This document shows, one piece after another, positions 7,982 through 16,853 of a stretch of 64,000 nucleotides of DNA; positions within the stretch are counted from its first letter, which is position 1, and each line of letters begins with the position of its first letter. The DNA is taken from positions 1,054,001 to 1,118,000 of the forward strand of contig NZ_AP026764.1 in NCBI RefSeq assembly GCF_026000435.1, in the 5' to 3' direction. The translations under genes were made by a program, and so were the position numbers. This DNA is from Vibrio sp. STUT-A11 (GTDB taxonomy: Bacteria > Pseudomonadota > Gammaproteobacteria > Enterobacterales > Vibrionaceae). The notes under the pieces were generated by a model. The model ran no database searches, was not told the DNA's origin, and was given only the letters and a program-made list of their open reading frames with translations.

Positions 7982-8659
7982 ATGCAAAATAATGTTGTAG
8001 TTCAGAATATTCAACGTGCAGACAAAGACGTGATTGAAGGTCTGCGCAAATGTGGCGTTGCTACTATCCATGAAGCTCAAGGTCGTCGCGGCCTGCTGGC
8101 ACACTACATGCGCCCAATCTTCCAATGTGATGCAGTAGCAGGCTCAGCACTGACCATTTCTGGTGCTGCGGGTGACAACTGGATGATGCACGTGGCAATT
8201 GAACAAGCTCAGGACGGTGACTTTTTAGTCTTCGCTCCAACTTCGCCATCCAACCACGGTTTCTTTGGTGACTTATTGGCTACTTCAGCTCAAGCGCGTG
8301 GTGTGGTTGGTCTGATCATCGAGGGCGGTGTACGTGATACGCGAGATTTGCGCGAAATGAACTTCCCGGTATGGTCAAAAACCATCTTCAGTGAAGGCAC
8401 TATTAAAGAAACATTGGGTTCAGTGAACGTGCCAATGACCTGTGCAGAAGAAATCGTCTACCCGGGTGATGTTATGGTCGCAGATGAAGACGGTGTTGTG
8501 GTTGTTCGTCGCGACGAAGCAAAACAAGTACTTGTTGCTGCACTCGACCGCATCGAGAGAGAAGAGGCGAAACGTGTTCGCTTAGCAAACGGCGAACTTG
8601 GCCTGGACATCTATAATATGCGTGAGCGTTTAGCAGAAAAAGGGCTCAAATATGTCTAA
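7982..8659 (+). CDS. ligK: 4-carboxy-4-hydroxy-2-oxoadipate aldolase / oxaloacetate decarboxylase
   Basis: A 225-residue RraA-fold, metal-dependent class II aldolase (LigK/GalC/ProA type) that splits 4-carboxy-4-hydroxy-2-oxoadipate into pyruvate and oxaloacetate, the last step of the pathway. Visible motifs are ATIHEAQGRRG near residue 28, the GDLLATSAQARGVVGLIIEGGVRD region (substrate and metal-binding Arg/Asp around residues 94-118), and YPGDVMVADEDGVVV. It starts 11 nt after ligJ and overlaps galD/ligU by 8 nt, so the genes are probably translationally coupled. Confidence 0.94.
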   Translation: MQNNVVVQNIQRADKDVIEGLRKCGVATIHEAQGRRGLLAHYMRPIFQCDAVAGSALTISGAAGDNWMMHVAIEQAQDGDFLVFAPTSPSNHGFFGDLLATSAQARGVVGLIIEGGVRDTRDLREMNFPVWSKTIFSEGTIKETLGSVNVPMTCAEEIVYPGDVMVADEDGVVVVRRDEAKQVLVAALDRIEREEAKRVRLANGELGLDIYNMRERLAEKGLKYV

Positions 8660-9710
8660 CCAAGCCCCTTGTATGTGGATGAGAGCGGGTACTTCAAAAG
8701 GCGCATACTTTGTTAAAAGTGACCTGCCTTCAGACCAGTCTTGTCTGGAAAGCTTTCTTCTCGCGGCAATGGGCTCACCTGACGAGCGTCAAATTGATGG
8801 GATTGGCGGTGCCGATCCCCTGACTTCTAAAGTTGCGATCGTTTCACCATCTGAAAGAGATGGTGTCGATGTAGATTATCTTTTCTTACAAGTGTTTGTG
8901 GATCAACCATTGATCAGCACTAAGCAAAATTGTGGCAATATCTTAGCGGGTGTTGCGCCATTTGCGATAGAGCGAGGCATCGTGGAAGCCCAAGAAAAGC
9001 AAACGACAGTAAGAATCTACATGGAGAACACCGATCAAATCGTGACGGTGACCGTGAATACGCCGAACCGACAAGTGACCTACGAAGGTGACTGTGAAAT
9101 TGATGGTGTTCCAGGTAGCGCTGCGCCGATTGCGGTTACGTTCGAAGATACTGCCGGATCAACTTGTGGCGCACTGCTGCCGAGCGGCAATGTCGTTGAT
9201 GTGATTGATGGTATTGAGGTGACCTTAATTGATAACGGCATGCCTGTTGTCGTCATCAATGCTCAAGACCTCGGTATTTCCGGCGATGAAAGTCGCGACC
9301 AACTCGACAATAGCGCGGAACTAAAACAAAAGCTGGAATCAATACGGCTGCAAGCAGGACCGCTAATGAATCTCGGTGATGTTGCCCAATTATCGGTACC
9401 TAAAATGACATTGGTGAGCAAAGCCCAGTACGGCGGCGCTATCTCTACTCGTACCTTTATCCCTCACCGCTGCCATGCTTCCATAGGTGTACTGGGAGCC
9501 GTGAGTGTCGCGAGTGCCTGCATTTTAACGGGGTCGCCTGCACAAAAACTGGCATCAATCGAGCAAAGTGAAACTTTAGCGGTAGACGTTGAACACCCGA
9601 TAGGCAAAATGAGCGTAGTGTTGGATATAAAAGACAGCCAAGTCCAAGCTGCAGCCATTTTGCGTACAGCCCGAAAGTTGTTCGACGGAATCGTGTATAC
9701 AAATAGATAG
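8652..9710 (+). CDS. galD: 4-oxalomesaconate tautomerase/isomerase (PrpF family)
   Basis: A 352-residue PrpF/diaminopimelate-epimerase-fold protein, recognised from MWMRAGTSKGAYF near the N terminus and the QNCGNILAGVAPFAIE active-site region (about residues 97-112). Family members GalD and LigU convert the keto form of 4-oxalomesaconate to the form used by the hydratase; which of the two activities applies here cannot be told from sequence. It overlaps ligK by 8 nt and precedes ligI by 16 nt. A GalD-type role fits the neighbouring PCA 4,5-cleavage genes. Confidence 0.88.
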   Translation: MSNQAPCMWMRAGTSKGAYFVKSDLPSDQSCLESFLLAAMGSPDERQIDGIGGADPLTSKVAIVSPSERDGVDVDYLFLQVFVDQPLISTKQNCGNILAGVAPFAIERGIVEAQEKQTTVRIYMENTDQIVTVTVNTPNRQVTYEGDCEIDGVPGSAAPIAVTFEDTAGSTCGALLPSGNVVDVIDGIEVTLIDNGMPVVVINAQDLGISGDESRDQLDNSAELKQKLESIRLQAGPLMNLGDVAQLSVPKMTLVSKAQYGGAISTRTFIPHRCHASIGVLGAVSVASACILTGSPAQKLASIEQSETLAVDVEHPIGKMSVVLDIKDSQVQAAAILRTARKLFDGIVYTNR

Positions 9711-9726
9711 AATATAAGGACTGACC

Positions 9727-10605
9727 ATGGACAAGGATTATCTGCCTTTTCACCCTAATCCAAGCGAACCCGAGTTTAAGGTGCCGGAAGGTGCTGTGGA
9801 TAGCCATTGCCACGTATTTGGCCCAGCAAGTAAATTCCCTTACTCGCCAAAACGTAAGTACACGCCGTGTGATGCCTCTAAAGAGCAGTTATTCGCACTA
9901 AGAGATTACCTCGGCTTCAGCCGCAACGTTATTGTTCAGGCGTCTTGCCACGGTACAGACAACGCTGCTTTGGTAGATGCGCTCAACACCGCTGGTGATT
10001 TAGCTCGCGGCATTGCCTTTGTCGATGAAACCGTCACTGACGAAGAGCTGCAACTGATGGATAAAGCCGGCGTTCGTGGTGTGCGTTTTAACTTTGTGAA
10101 ACGTCTTGTTGATACCGCGCCAAAAGAAACGCTTAAGCAGATTGCCGATAAAATTCGTCCACTGGGCTGGCATGTTGTTGTCTACTTTGAAGCTCAGGAT
10201 ATCGATGAAGTTGCGCCATTCCTGAATGAACTTGATATGACCGTTGTCATCGACCACATGGGACGTCCTGATGTCTCGAAAGGCGTCTACAGCGAAGAGT
10301 TCGAGAAGTTCATTAACATGATGGAGAGTAACCCGCAGATCTGGACGAAAGTGACCTGTCCAGAGCGTTTGACGCTAACGCCACCAGACTACTCAGACGT
10401 GGTTCCTTTCGCTCGTGAGTTGGTTGAACGCTTCCCTGAACGTGTACTGTGGGGTACTGACTGGCCGCATCCAAACATGAAATCACACACGCCAGATGAC
10501 GGTCACCTTGTTGATGTGATCCCAAAAATCGCACCATCGGAAGAACTGCAACAAGCGCTGCTTGTCACTAACCCGATGAAACTGTACTGGTCGGAGGAAG
10601 CTTAA
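9727..10605 (+). CDS. ligI: 2-pyrone-4,6-dicarboxylate lactonase
   Basis: A 292-residue amidohydrolase that opens 2-pyrone-4,6-dicarboxylate to 4-oxalomesaconate. Family residues are visible: His27 and His29 in VDSHCHVFGP, and Asp245 in LWGTDWPHPN, the expected general base in this metal-independent branch. The order LigC product, then LigI, then GalD/LigU, then LigJ is fully encoded here. It lies 16 nt downstream of galD and one base upstream of ligA. Confidence 0.94.
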   Translation: MDKDYLPFHPNPSEPEFKVPEGAVDSHCHVFGPASKFPYSPKRKYTPCDASKEQLFALRDYLGFSRNVIVQASCHGTDNAALVDALNTAGDLARGIAFVDETVTDEELQLMDKAGVRGVRFNFVKRLVDTAPKETLKQIADKIRPLGWHVVVYFEAQDIDEVAPFLNELDMTVVIDHMGRPDVSKGVYSEEFEKFINMMESNPQIWTKVTCPERLTLTPPDYSDVVPFARELVERFPERVLWGTDWPHPNMKSHTPDDGHLVDVIPKIAPSEELQQALLVTNPMKLYWSEEA

Positions 10606-10606
10606 A

Positions 10607-10960
10607 ATGTCTTATCTTGATAACAAGTCCTCAATTGAAGGTACCGTTCTGTTTGACGGTGAAATGGCTCGTAAAGGTTACGGTCTGAACAAGATGTGCT
10701 TTTCTCTCAACACGGCTGCGGCTCGCGAAGAGTTTCAGCGTGATGAAATGGCTTACTGCGATAAGTTTGGTCTGACGGAAGAGCAGAAAGTCGCGATTCA
10801 AAATCGTGATGTGCTTGGCTTACTAAAGCTTGGCGGAAGTATTTACTATTTGGCTAAGTTTGCCGGCATGCTTGGTCTGAATATGCAAGATATTGGTGCG
10901 ATTCAAACCGGAAAAACGGTTGAAGAATTTAAGCAAATGTTAGTCGACGCGGGGAAATAA
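10607..10960 (+). CDS. ligA: Protocatechuate 4,5-dioxygenase, alpha (small) subunit
   Basis: A 117-residue LigA-family all-helical subunit, recognised by KMCFSLNTAAAREEF and the C-terminal helices. It caps the active site of the LigB catalytic subunit in an alpha2beta2 enzyme that cleaves protocatechuate next to the hydroxyl at carbon 4. It follows ligI by one base and is two bases before ligB, so the subunits are tightly coupled. Confidence 0.94.
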   Translation: MSYLDNKSSIEGTVLFDGEMARKGYGLNKMCFSLNTAAAREEFQRDEMAYCDKFGLTEEQKVAIQNRDVLGLLKLGGSIYYLAKFAGMLGLNMQDIGAIQTGKTVEEFKQMLVDAGK

Positions 10961-10962
10961 TC

Positions 10963-11802
10963 ATGGCAAAAATTATAGGTGGTATCGGTACTTCACATAT
11001 CCCTGCTATCGGCAAAGCGATAGAAAACAATCAACAACAGGAACCGTACTGGAAGCCGTTGTTTGATGCGTATCCTCCGATTCTTAAATGGTTAGGGGAA
11101 GAAAAGCCAGACGTTGCGATTCTGTTTTACAACGACCATGGTCTGGAATTCTTCATCGATAAGAAGCCGACCTTTGCTATTGGTGTCGCAGACCGTTATG
11201 AAAACGCCGACGAAGGTTGGGGTATTCAAACGATTCCAGATGTGAAAGGGTCTCCAGACTTAGCGTGGCACATTTCCAACCACTTGGTTGAAAATGAATT
11301 CGACATCACGATTTGTCAGGAAATGAAAGTCGACCACGGTCTGACGGTTCCTATGCAGCTTCTATGGCCGAATTACTCGTACGATAATGTTCAGGTTATT
11401 CCTGTTTGTATCAACTGTGAGCAGCATCCAATGCCTTCTCCAAAGCGTTGTTACGACCTGGGTAAACAGATTGCTGCGGCAGTTGAAAGCTTCGATCAAG
11501 ACTTGAAAGTGGTTGTGCTTGGCACAGGCGGTCTTTCACACCAGCTGGACGGCGAGCGTGCAGGGTTTATTAACAAAGAGTTTGACCTGTACTGCATGGA
11601 TAAACTGGTTTACGAGCCAGAGTGTCTGACCAAACTTTCTGTTCTTGATCTTATCAAAGAGGGTGGCGCTCAAGGCCCTGAACTGAACATGTGGCTTGGT
11701 ATGCGCGGAACGCTACAAGGTGAGCTGAATGTGTTGCAAAGCAGCTACCACGCACCGATCTCAAATACTGGCTCCGGTACGATGTTGATCGAGTCAAAAT
11801 AG
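10963..11802 (+). CDS. ligB: Protocatechuate 4,5-dioxygenase, beta (catalytic) subunit
   Basis: A 279-residue class III extradiol dioxygenase. The non-haem Fe(II) ligands and base can be placed by family alignment: His12 (GTSHIPAIG), His59 (YNDHGLEFF), Glu240 (QGPELNMW) and the catalytic base His193 (GLSHQL). It uses O2 to convert protocatechuate to 4-carboxy-2-hydroxymuconate-6-semialdehyde. Last gene of the operon, followed by an intrinsic terminator. Confidence 0.95.
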   Translation: MAKIIGGIGTSHIPAIGKAIENNQQQEPYWKPLFDAYPPILKWLGEEKPDVAILFYNDHGLEFFIDKKPTFAIGVADRYENADEGWGIQTIPDVKGSPDLAWHISNHLVENEFDITICQEMKVDHGLTVPMQLLWPNYSYDNVQVIPVCINCEQHPMPSPKRCYDLGKQIAAAVESFDQDLKVVVLGTGGLSHQLDGERAGFINKEFDLYCMDKLVYEPECLTKLSVLDLIKEGGAQGPELNMWLGMRGTLQGELNVLQSSYHAPISNTGSGTMLIESK

Positions 11803-11834
11803 TCGTTCGACGACTTGTTCATTCTCTCCTTGTT

Positions 11835-11870
11835 AAGCGGTCCAAACTAACGGACCGCTTTGTTTTTTCT
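11835..11870 (+). terminator. Intrinsic terminator of the lig operon
   Basis: A 9-bp perfect stem AAGCGGTCC (11835-11843) / GGACCGCTT (11852-11860) with an 8-nt loop, followed by a T-rich tail (TTTGTTTTTT). It lies 32 nt after the ligB stop, between convergent genes; the T tail is on the plus strand. Confidence 0.9.
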
Positions 11871-11921
11871 CATATATCTTCTTTGAGTTGTATTTTAAGC
11901 TATCAACCAGCTTTGATATCG

Positions 11922-14252
11922 TCACTCATTTGGTTTGTAACTCAGGTATTGTGACATGTCTGCTTTACTCACGGGCTTAGCTTTTAGGAAGCCTTGAATA
12001 AAGTTACAACCGTAATTGTGTAGTGTTGCAAGCTGTATTTCAGTCTCTACACCTTCAGCAACCACATCCAATGAAATCGCATGAGACATAGAGATAATGG
12101 CTTGGCATAATTGGGCAGACTTATGTGCATTATGATCAATATTGCGAACAAAACTGCGATCCATTTTTACGATATCAACGGGATACTCACTAAGTACTGA
12201 AAGGGAAGAGTAACCCGTACCAAAATCATCAAGATAAATAATGACGCCGAGTTTTTTAATTTCCTCTAACGCTTTAACCGTACATGGTGAGTGATTGAGT
12301 AAAAACGACTCTGTGATTTCAATCCCCAATAAATGAGGCGGGAATTGATAGATGTTGAGAGTGTCTTGCAATGTTCGGATGATATGCTTTGATTCGAATT
12401 GTTTTGCTGACACGTTGATATTGATTCTAGGCGTATGGGTGAGTGAATGATTCTGCCAAAGTTGCTCTAAAGTCTGACAGACCTGCCTCACGACCCAGTC
12501 GCCAATCTGTATGATAAGGCCTGTTTCTTCTGCTACCGGGATAAACTCGGCCGGAGATATTAACCCTTTCACTGGATGGTTCCATCGAAGTAGCGCTTCA
12601 AAACCAGATACTTGTTCTTTCTTTTGGCAATAGATGGGTTGAAACGCCAAAGAAAGTTGCTCTTCCTTGACGGCTTTAATGAGGTCTTGTTCTAGCACAA
12701 AACGCTGCTTGGCCGCAGTAAACATATTTTCATTGAAAAAGATGACTTTTTCAGCGCCTGATTCTTTGGCTTTGTACATCGCCGTATCAGCTTCACGTAA
12801 AATACTTGCGAGTGACTGAGTGGATGAAGTAACAATTGACACCCCGATACTTGCACCTAAATGACAGGTTTGGCCATGGATGTAATATGGCTTTGTGAGG
12901 AGGTTGGAAAAACGTTGGCATAAGTCTCGTGTAACTTGCTTATCAACTTGATTAGGTAGGCACACCACAAATTCATCTCCACCTAAACGAAAACAAATAT
13001 CCTCTTTTCGAATGCTGTTTTTGAGACGATTAGCGACTTCTTTTAGGACGAGATCACCGATCAGGTGCCCCATGGAGTCGTTGACAATTTTAAACCTATC
13101 AAGGTCGATAAAGAGAATCGAAAATCCTACACTTTGCCGTGTCTCAATTTGTCTCCGCTGGAAATTTATTTGTCCGCTGAGTGCTTTTCTATTCAACAGT
13201 CCAGTAAGTTCATCTTGCGTCGCCTGGATCTCAAGGCTGCGGGTTTTCTCTTTTACTAACTGTTCGGAGACCCTTAGCCGATGAGCATAAAAAGCAACGC
13301 CAAACGAGACTGATGCGGTAAGCAACAATATAAGTACTACTGCTGCTGAGCCGTAAATCAGCACGCTATACTTGTCCTCTATTGTTGAAACGGATATCTG
13401 CCACCGTTGACCTATAGTCGGTAAAGTCACTTCTTGGGTATGGGATATTTTTCTTTCAAAACCAGAGGTTTTCTTTAGGGCGACATTGATATGTGATTGG
13501 AAAACAATGGTATGTGTTTGTTCACTGAGGTTAAGCACCGAGATGTTTAGTTTCTTCGAGTTTATTTCACTCTTCCATGCCACACCTAAAAATTCATACA
13601 ATAGTATACTTACCACCACAAAACCTTGTAGCTTGCCATCTCTTTCCATTACAGGAAGAAACATCCGCATACCTTGAATACCATCCTCATTGAATATACT
13701 GGTAGTGATGTCTTGCTGATACAGTGCCTGCTCCATTGCTGTAGCATCATTACAGTTTGTGTCTAACCTCTGTCCCAAATAGTCGCTGGCTTCAAATTGA
13801 GGTGAAACATAGTAAACAGGCAGTGTGGCTTCTTCTAACCAATTTGCACATGATGCGGTTTGTTGGATATCTGGAAATAGCTGAAAACCAAGCAAGCCAT
13901 CATCTTCAGCTTGCGCTTTAAACTGATTCACGTCACTTAAAGCGGTCAGTGGTAGCCAAAATACAGAGTTAATACCTGAACCTATTTCAGTTCTATCGTT
14001 GAGAAAATTTTGGAACTGTTCTTGAGTCGGGTTGTTTCCATTTTGCATAAATTTATGAGTGGAGTAGAGCAACTCAGAAAGGGCTGCCGTTGATTGTTCA
14101 AGTGATTTGACCTTGCTGCTAAATTGAGTTGTTAGTTGAGCATGCAATCTTCTCGATTCATAGAACTCAATGGTGAGGAAACAGAAAACTGCAGTAACAA
14201 GACCTATTACCCAGATAGGGATAAGTGATTGGTGGAAAAACGAGAACTTCAA
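11922..14252 (-). CDS. Membrane-bound CHASE-GGDEF-EAL cyclic-di-GMP protein
   Basis: 776 residues. TM1 is about residues 8-27, followed by a periplasmic CHASE-like sensor (about 40-290), TM2 (about 300-322), GGDEF (about 345-505) and EAL (about 515-765). The diguanylate cyclase signature is intact (RLGGDEFVV) with an RKED I-site five residues before it, so product inhibition is expected. The phosphodiesterase domain keeps FEALLRW, DDFGTGYSSL and EGVET. It may therefore be bifunctional. A perfect Fur-box-like palindrome lies about 63 bp upstream. It is convergent to ligB, and a link to aromatics is not evident. Confidence 0.92.
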   Translation of the reverse strand: MKFSFFHQSLIPIWVIGLVTAVFCFLTIEFYESRRLHAQLTTQFSSKVKSLEQSTAALSELLYSTHKFMQNGNNPTQEQFQNFLNDRTEIGSGINSVFWLPLTALSDVNQFKAQAEDDGLLGFQLFPDIQQTASCANWLEEATLPVYYVSPQFEASDYLGQRLDTNCNDATAMEQALYQQDITTSIFNEDGIQGMRMFLPVMERDGKLQGFVVVSILLYEFLGVAWKSEINSKKLNISVLNLSEQTHTIVFQSHINVALKKTSGFERKISHTQEVTLPTIGQRWQISVSTIEDKYSVLIYGSAAVVLILLLTASVSFGVAFYAHRLRVSEQLVKEKTRSLEIQATQDELTGLLNRKALSGQINFQRRQIETRQSVGFSILFIDLDRFKIVNDSMGHLIGDLVLKEVANRLKNSIRKEDICFRLGGDEFVVCLPNQVDKQVTRDLCQRFSNLLTKPYYIHGQTCHLGASIGVSIVTSSTQSLASILREADTAMYKAKESGAEKVIFFNENMFTAAKQRFVLEQDLIKAVKEEQLSLAFQPIYCQKKEQVSGFEALLRWNHPVKGLISPAEFIPVAEETGLIIQIGDWVVRQVCQTLEQLWQNHSLTHTPRININVSAKQFESKHIIRTLQDTLNIYQFPPHLLGIEITESFLLNHSPCTVKALEEIKKLGVIIYLDDFGTGYSSLSVLSEYPVDIVKMDRSFVRNIDHNAHKSAQLCQAIISMSHAISLDVVAEGVETEIQLATLHNYGCNFIQGFLKAKPVSKADMSQYLSYKPNE

Positions 14253-14314
14253 TGTGGATTAACTCAAATAGTGATCTTCTTAGTTATTGATAATAACATA
14301 ATTTATTTATGTAA

Positions 14315-14329
14315 TGATAATTATTATCA
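14315..14329. promoter_or_regulatory. Fur-box-like palindrome TGATAATTATTATCA
   Basis: The site matches the 7-1-7 Fur consensus TGATAATnATTATCA at all positions. It lies 63 bp upstream of the CHASE-GGDEF-EAL start within an AT-rich promoter, with a second imperfect match (ATTGATAATAACA) just downstream of it. This predicts iron-dependent repression of that gene. Confidence 0.6.
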
Positions 14330-14527
14330 ATACATATTTGGCTTGAACTATTCTTGGCGCTAAAACGTGGCATGAAATGAAGGCAAATGAGTAAAGACAT
14401 TTACGAGGACAGGGACCAATTTGATTTAGCTAAGATTCACTGAATCAAAGATGGGCAGAAATGAGTTTGGACAATCTGTCAGAGCTGATTCCACTTTGGG
14501 TTCGTCAAACGATTTACCGTGATTAAG

Positions 14528-14559
14528 CCAATTAAGGATACGTCAGCATCCTTAATTGG
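14528..14559 (-). terminator. Hairpin 3' of pobA
   Basis: A 12-bp perfect stem CCAATTAAGGAT (14528-14539) / ATCCTTAATTGG (14548-14559) with an 8-nt loop, 27 bp past the pobA stop. The minus-strand downstream sequence (CTTAATC) has only a weak T tract, so termination or 3'-end protection are both possible. Apart from this and the Fur-like site, the 14253-14585 gap shows nothing. Confidence 0.55.
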
Positions 14560-14585
14560 CAGGGGTTGTTGCATACTAAAGAGTA

Positions 14586-15806
14586 CTATTTTGTCGGCTT
14601 AATCTCTTCATACGGTAAACCGACATACTGCTCGGCAATCATCGTTTTACCTGATTCACTATGCAGGCAGTAATCCAGTTCAGATGTCATGAGGTGACTG
14701 AATATAGCGCCATCCGTGTTGTTCACGCTGAGTTCGTCAAAGTCATGCAGCATATTGGTCATCCACCATGAGAAACGCTCACCGTGCCATACTCGTCGTA
14801 AGCAGATATCTGAATATTGCTTGATGCACTCCATGTCGTCGTTTTTGTAAACTTGAGTCATGATCTTGTACAACGTCGCCACGTCAGAGGCTGCCAGGTT
14901 AAGCCCTTTGGCACCGGTCGGCGGTACAATGTGTGCAGAGTCACCCACTAGAAACAATCGACCATATTGCATCGGTTCACACACAAATGAACGCAGTGGC
15001 GCGATACTTTTTTCGATACTAGGTCCGGTTTGTAAGTTTTTGCTCGCTTCAGCTGGTAAGCGTTTTTTCAGTTCGTCCCAAAACTTATCGTCGCTCCAAT
15101 CTTCAACTTTATCCGTTGCGGGAACCTGTAAGTAATAGCGTGAACGAGTGGATGAACGTTGGCTGGCTAAAGCAAAGCCTCGTGGGTGTTTACAGTAAAT
15201 CAATTCGTCATCAACAGGTGGGGTATCGCTTAGTAGGCCAAGCCAACCAAACGGGTAGACTCGCTCATATTCTTTACGGATGGTATCTGGAATCGTTGGT
15301 CGGGATACACCATGGAACCCATCACAACCAGCAATAAAATCACATTGCAATTCATAAAGGGTACCTTCGTGCTCAAATCGAACCGCAGGGTTAGAAGAGT
15401 CAGGCGCGACAATCTCGGTAACTGGCGCGTTGTAATAGCTTGGTAGGCCAGCAGCACTTCTTGCTTCCATCATATCTCGTGTGATTTCTGTCTGCCCGTA
15501 ACAAGTCACGACTTTGCCGCCAGTGCGCTCTTTCAGGTTGATTCTGGTACTTTCGCCGTCGACACTAATTTGGAAGCCGTCATGAACATGCCCTTCTTTG
15601 TCCAAACGAGCGTTACATCCCGCTTCTCTGATGAGGTCTACAAAACCTTGCTCAAGGATGCCTGCACGTATTCTGGACAGAACATGATCCGCAGTTGAAC
15701 GTTCTACAATGACATTGTCGATACCTTGTTTCGCAAGCAGTTGACCTAGTAATAGACCTGAAGGGCCAGAGCCAATAATTGCAACTTGTGTTTTGATAAC
15801 TTCCAT
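14586..15806 (-). CDS. pobA: 4-hydroxybenzoate 3-monooxygenase
   Basis: A 406-residue FAD flavoprotein hydroxylase that converts 4-hydroxybenzoate to protocatechuate with NAD(P)H and O2, feeding LigAB. Visible motifs are the N-terminal GSGPSG dinucleotide fold, RIRAGILEQG, CDGFHGVSR (the DG motif, about residue 160) and GDSAHIVPPTGAKGLNLA (FAD ribityl contact, about residue 285). Length is right for PobA. ATG 15804-15806 has GGAG 8 nt upstream; an in-frame GTG three codons earlier overlaps that site. It is divergent from an AraC-type regulator. Confidence 0.95.
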   Translation of the reverse strand: MEVIKTQVAIIGSGPSGLLLGQLLAKQGIDNVIVERSTADHVLSRIRAGILEQGFVDLIREAGCNARLDKEGHVHDGFQISVDGESTRINLKERTGGKVVTCYGQTEITRDMMEARSAAGLPSYYNAPVTEIVAPDSSNPAVRFEHEGTLYELQCDFIAGCDGFHGVSRPTIPDTIRKEYERVYPFGWLGLLSDTPPVDDELIYCKHPRGFALASQRSSTRSRYYLQVPATDKVEDWSDDKFWDELKKRLPAEASKNLQTGPSIEKSIAPLRSFVCEPMQYGRLFLVGDSAHIVPPTGAKGLNLAASDVATLYKIMTQVYKNDDMECIKQYSDICLRRVWHGERFSWWMTNMLHDFDELSVNNTDGAIFSHLMTSELDYCLHSESGKTMIAEQYVGLPYEEIKPTK

Positions 15807-15941
15807 TTTAAGCACTCCGCTTGTAGTGATTCCTTGTGTTTCTATTTTGTTAATAAAGTGTGATTCTCTCCATTCACATACAGAGCAATTTCTTGTACTT
15901 TTAGGTCATGGTGTGATGTTTTTTTATCGGGTAGGTAGGTG

Positions 15942-16841
15942 ATGAGTTCGATATCTGATGTGCCAAGGTTCTTCTTATATGGAGAAGAGAGTGACAGCAA
16001 TAATTCCGAGTTTGTTCACGTGGAGACCATTGCTGCTCGCAGCGAAACCAGAGGGTGGCGTATTAAGCCACATCGCCATGGAAAGCTATTCCAAATCTTA
16101 GTTCTGGATAATGGAAATGCGAAAATATCCTTAGATAATAAAAAGATACATGTTAATAATGCCAGCGTGATTGCAATTCCTACTGGGGTCGTTCATGGCT
16201 TTGTTTTTTCGCCGAATACGGAGGGATATGTTGTCAGTATCGCGGAACCGATGATTCAACATTCGGCGTTATCGTATGCAGAAAGTGTATTTGAGACGGT
16301 TCTGGATAAGCCAAGAGTGCTCTCATTTTCAACCGAGGATAAGGTTCTTACTCAACTGCATGATTATTGTAATTTATTGTCATCTGAATTAAATGCTCAC
16401 GATGTGGGAATGAGACAAGCCTCTGAATGGTTAGCAAAGATGATTTTATTGACTCTGTTCCGAGCAATAAAGCAACAAGACGAAGAGACCAACGTTGGTG
16501 GTTCCATAAATAGTCACTACTATCAATTCCAAAAACTACTAGAGAATAACTATCGTCGTCATTGGACTGTCGCTCAATATGCGCAAGCGCTGCAAACGTC
16601 TGTTTCGACGTTAAATCGCGTATGTCGCAAATCAAAAGGGGTAGCGGCAAAAGCGATTATTGCAGAGCGGCTATTTGTGGAAGCGAAACGAAGCCTTCTG
16701 TATACCCAATTACATGTTGACCAAATTGCCTACAATCTGGGATTTGAGGACCCGGCGTATTTCTCTCGATTCTTTAAAAATAAATCTGGGTTGAGCCCGA
16801 CTTCTTTCAGACAGCTCAACCCATTTGACACGGAATATTAG
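15942..16841 (+). CDS. pobR: AraC-family regulator, likely of pobA
   Basis: 299 residues. The N-terminal cupin-like effector domain (about residues 30-100, with WRIKPHRHGKLFQIL) is followed by a C-terminal AraC double HTH (about 195-290, ending YNLGFEDPAYFSRFFKNKSG.SP). It is divergent from pobA across 135 bp, the usual arrangement of AraC-type pobR/pobC, and probably responds to 4-hydroxybenzoate. The start may be ATG 15942 or the adjacent GTG 15939. The gene symbol rests on domain type plus position. Confidence 0.8.
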   Translation: MSSISDVPRFFLYGEESDSNNSEFVHVETIAARSETRGWRIKPHRHGKLFQILVLDNGNAKISLDNKKIHVNNASVIAIPTGVVHGFVFSPNTEGYVVSIAEPMIQHSALSYAESVFETVLDKPRVLSFSTEDKVLTQLHDYCNLLSSELNAHDVGMRQASEWLAKMILLTLFRAIKQQDEETNVGGSINSHYYQFQKLLENNYRRHWTVAQYAQALQTSVSTLNRVCRKSKGVAAKAIIAERLFVEAKRSLLYTQLHVDQIAYNLGFEDPAYFSRFFKNKSGLSPTSFRQLNPFDTEY

Positions 16842-16853
16842 TGAATGGCAGGA

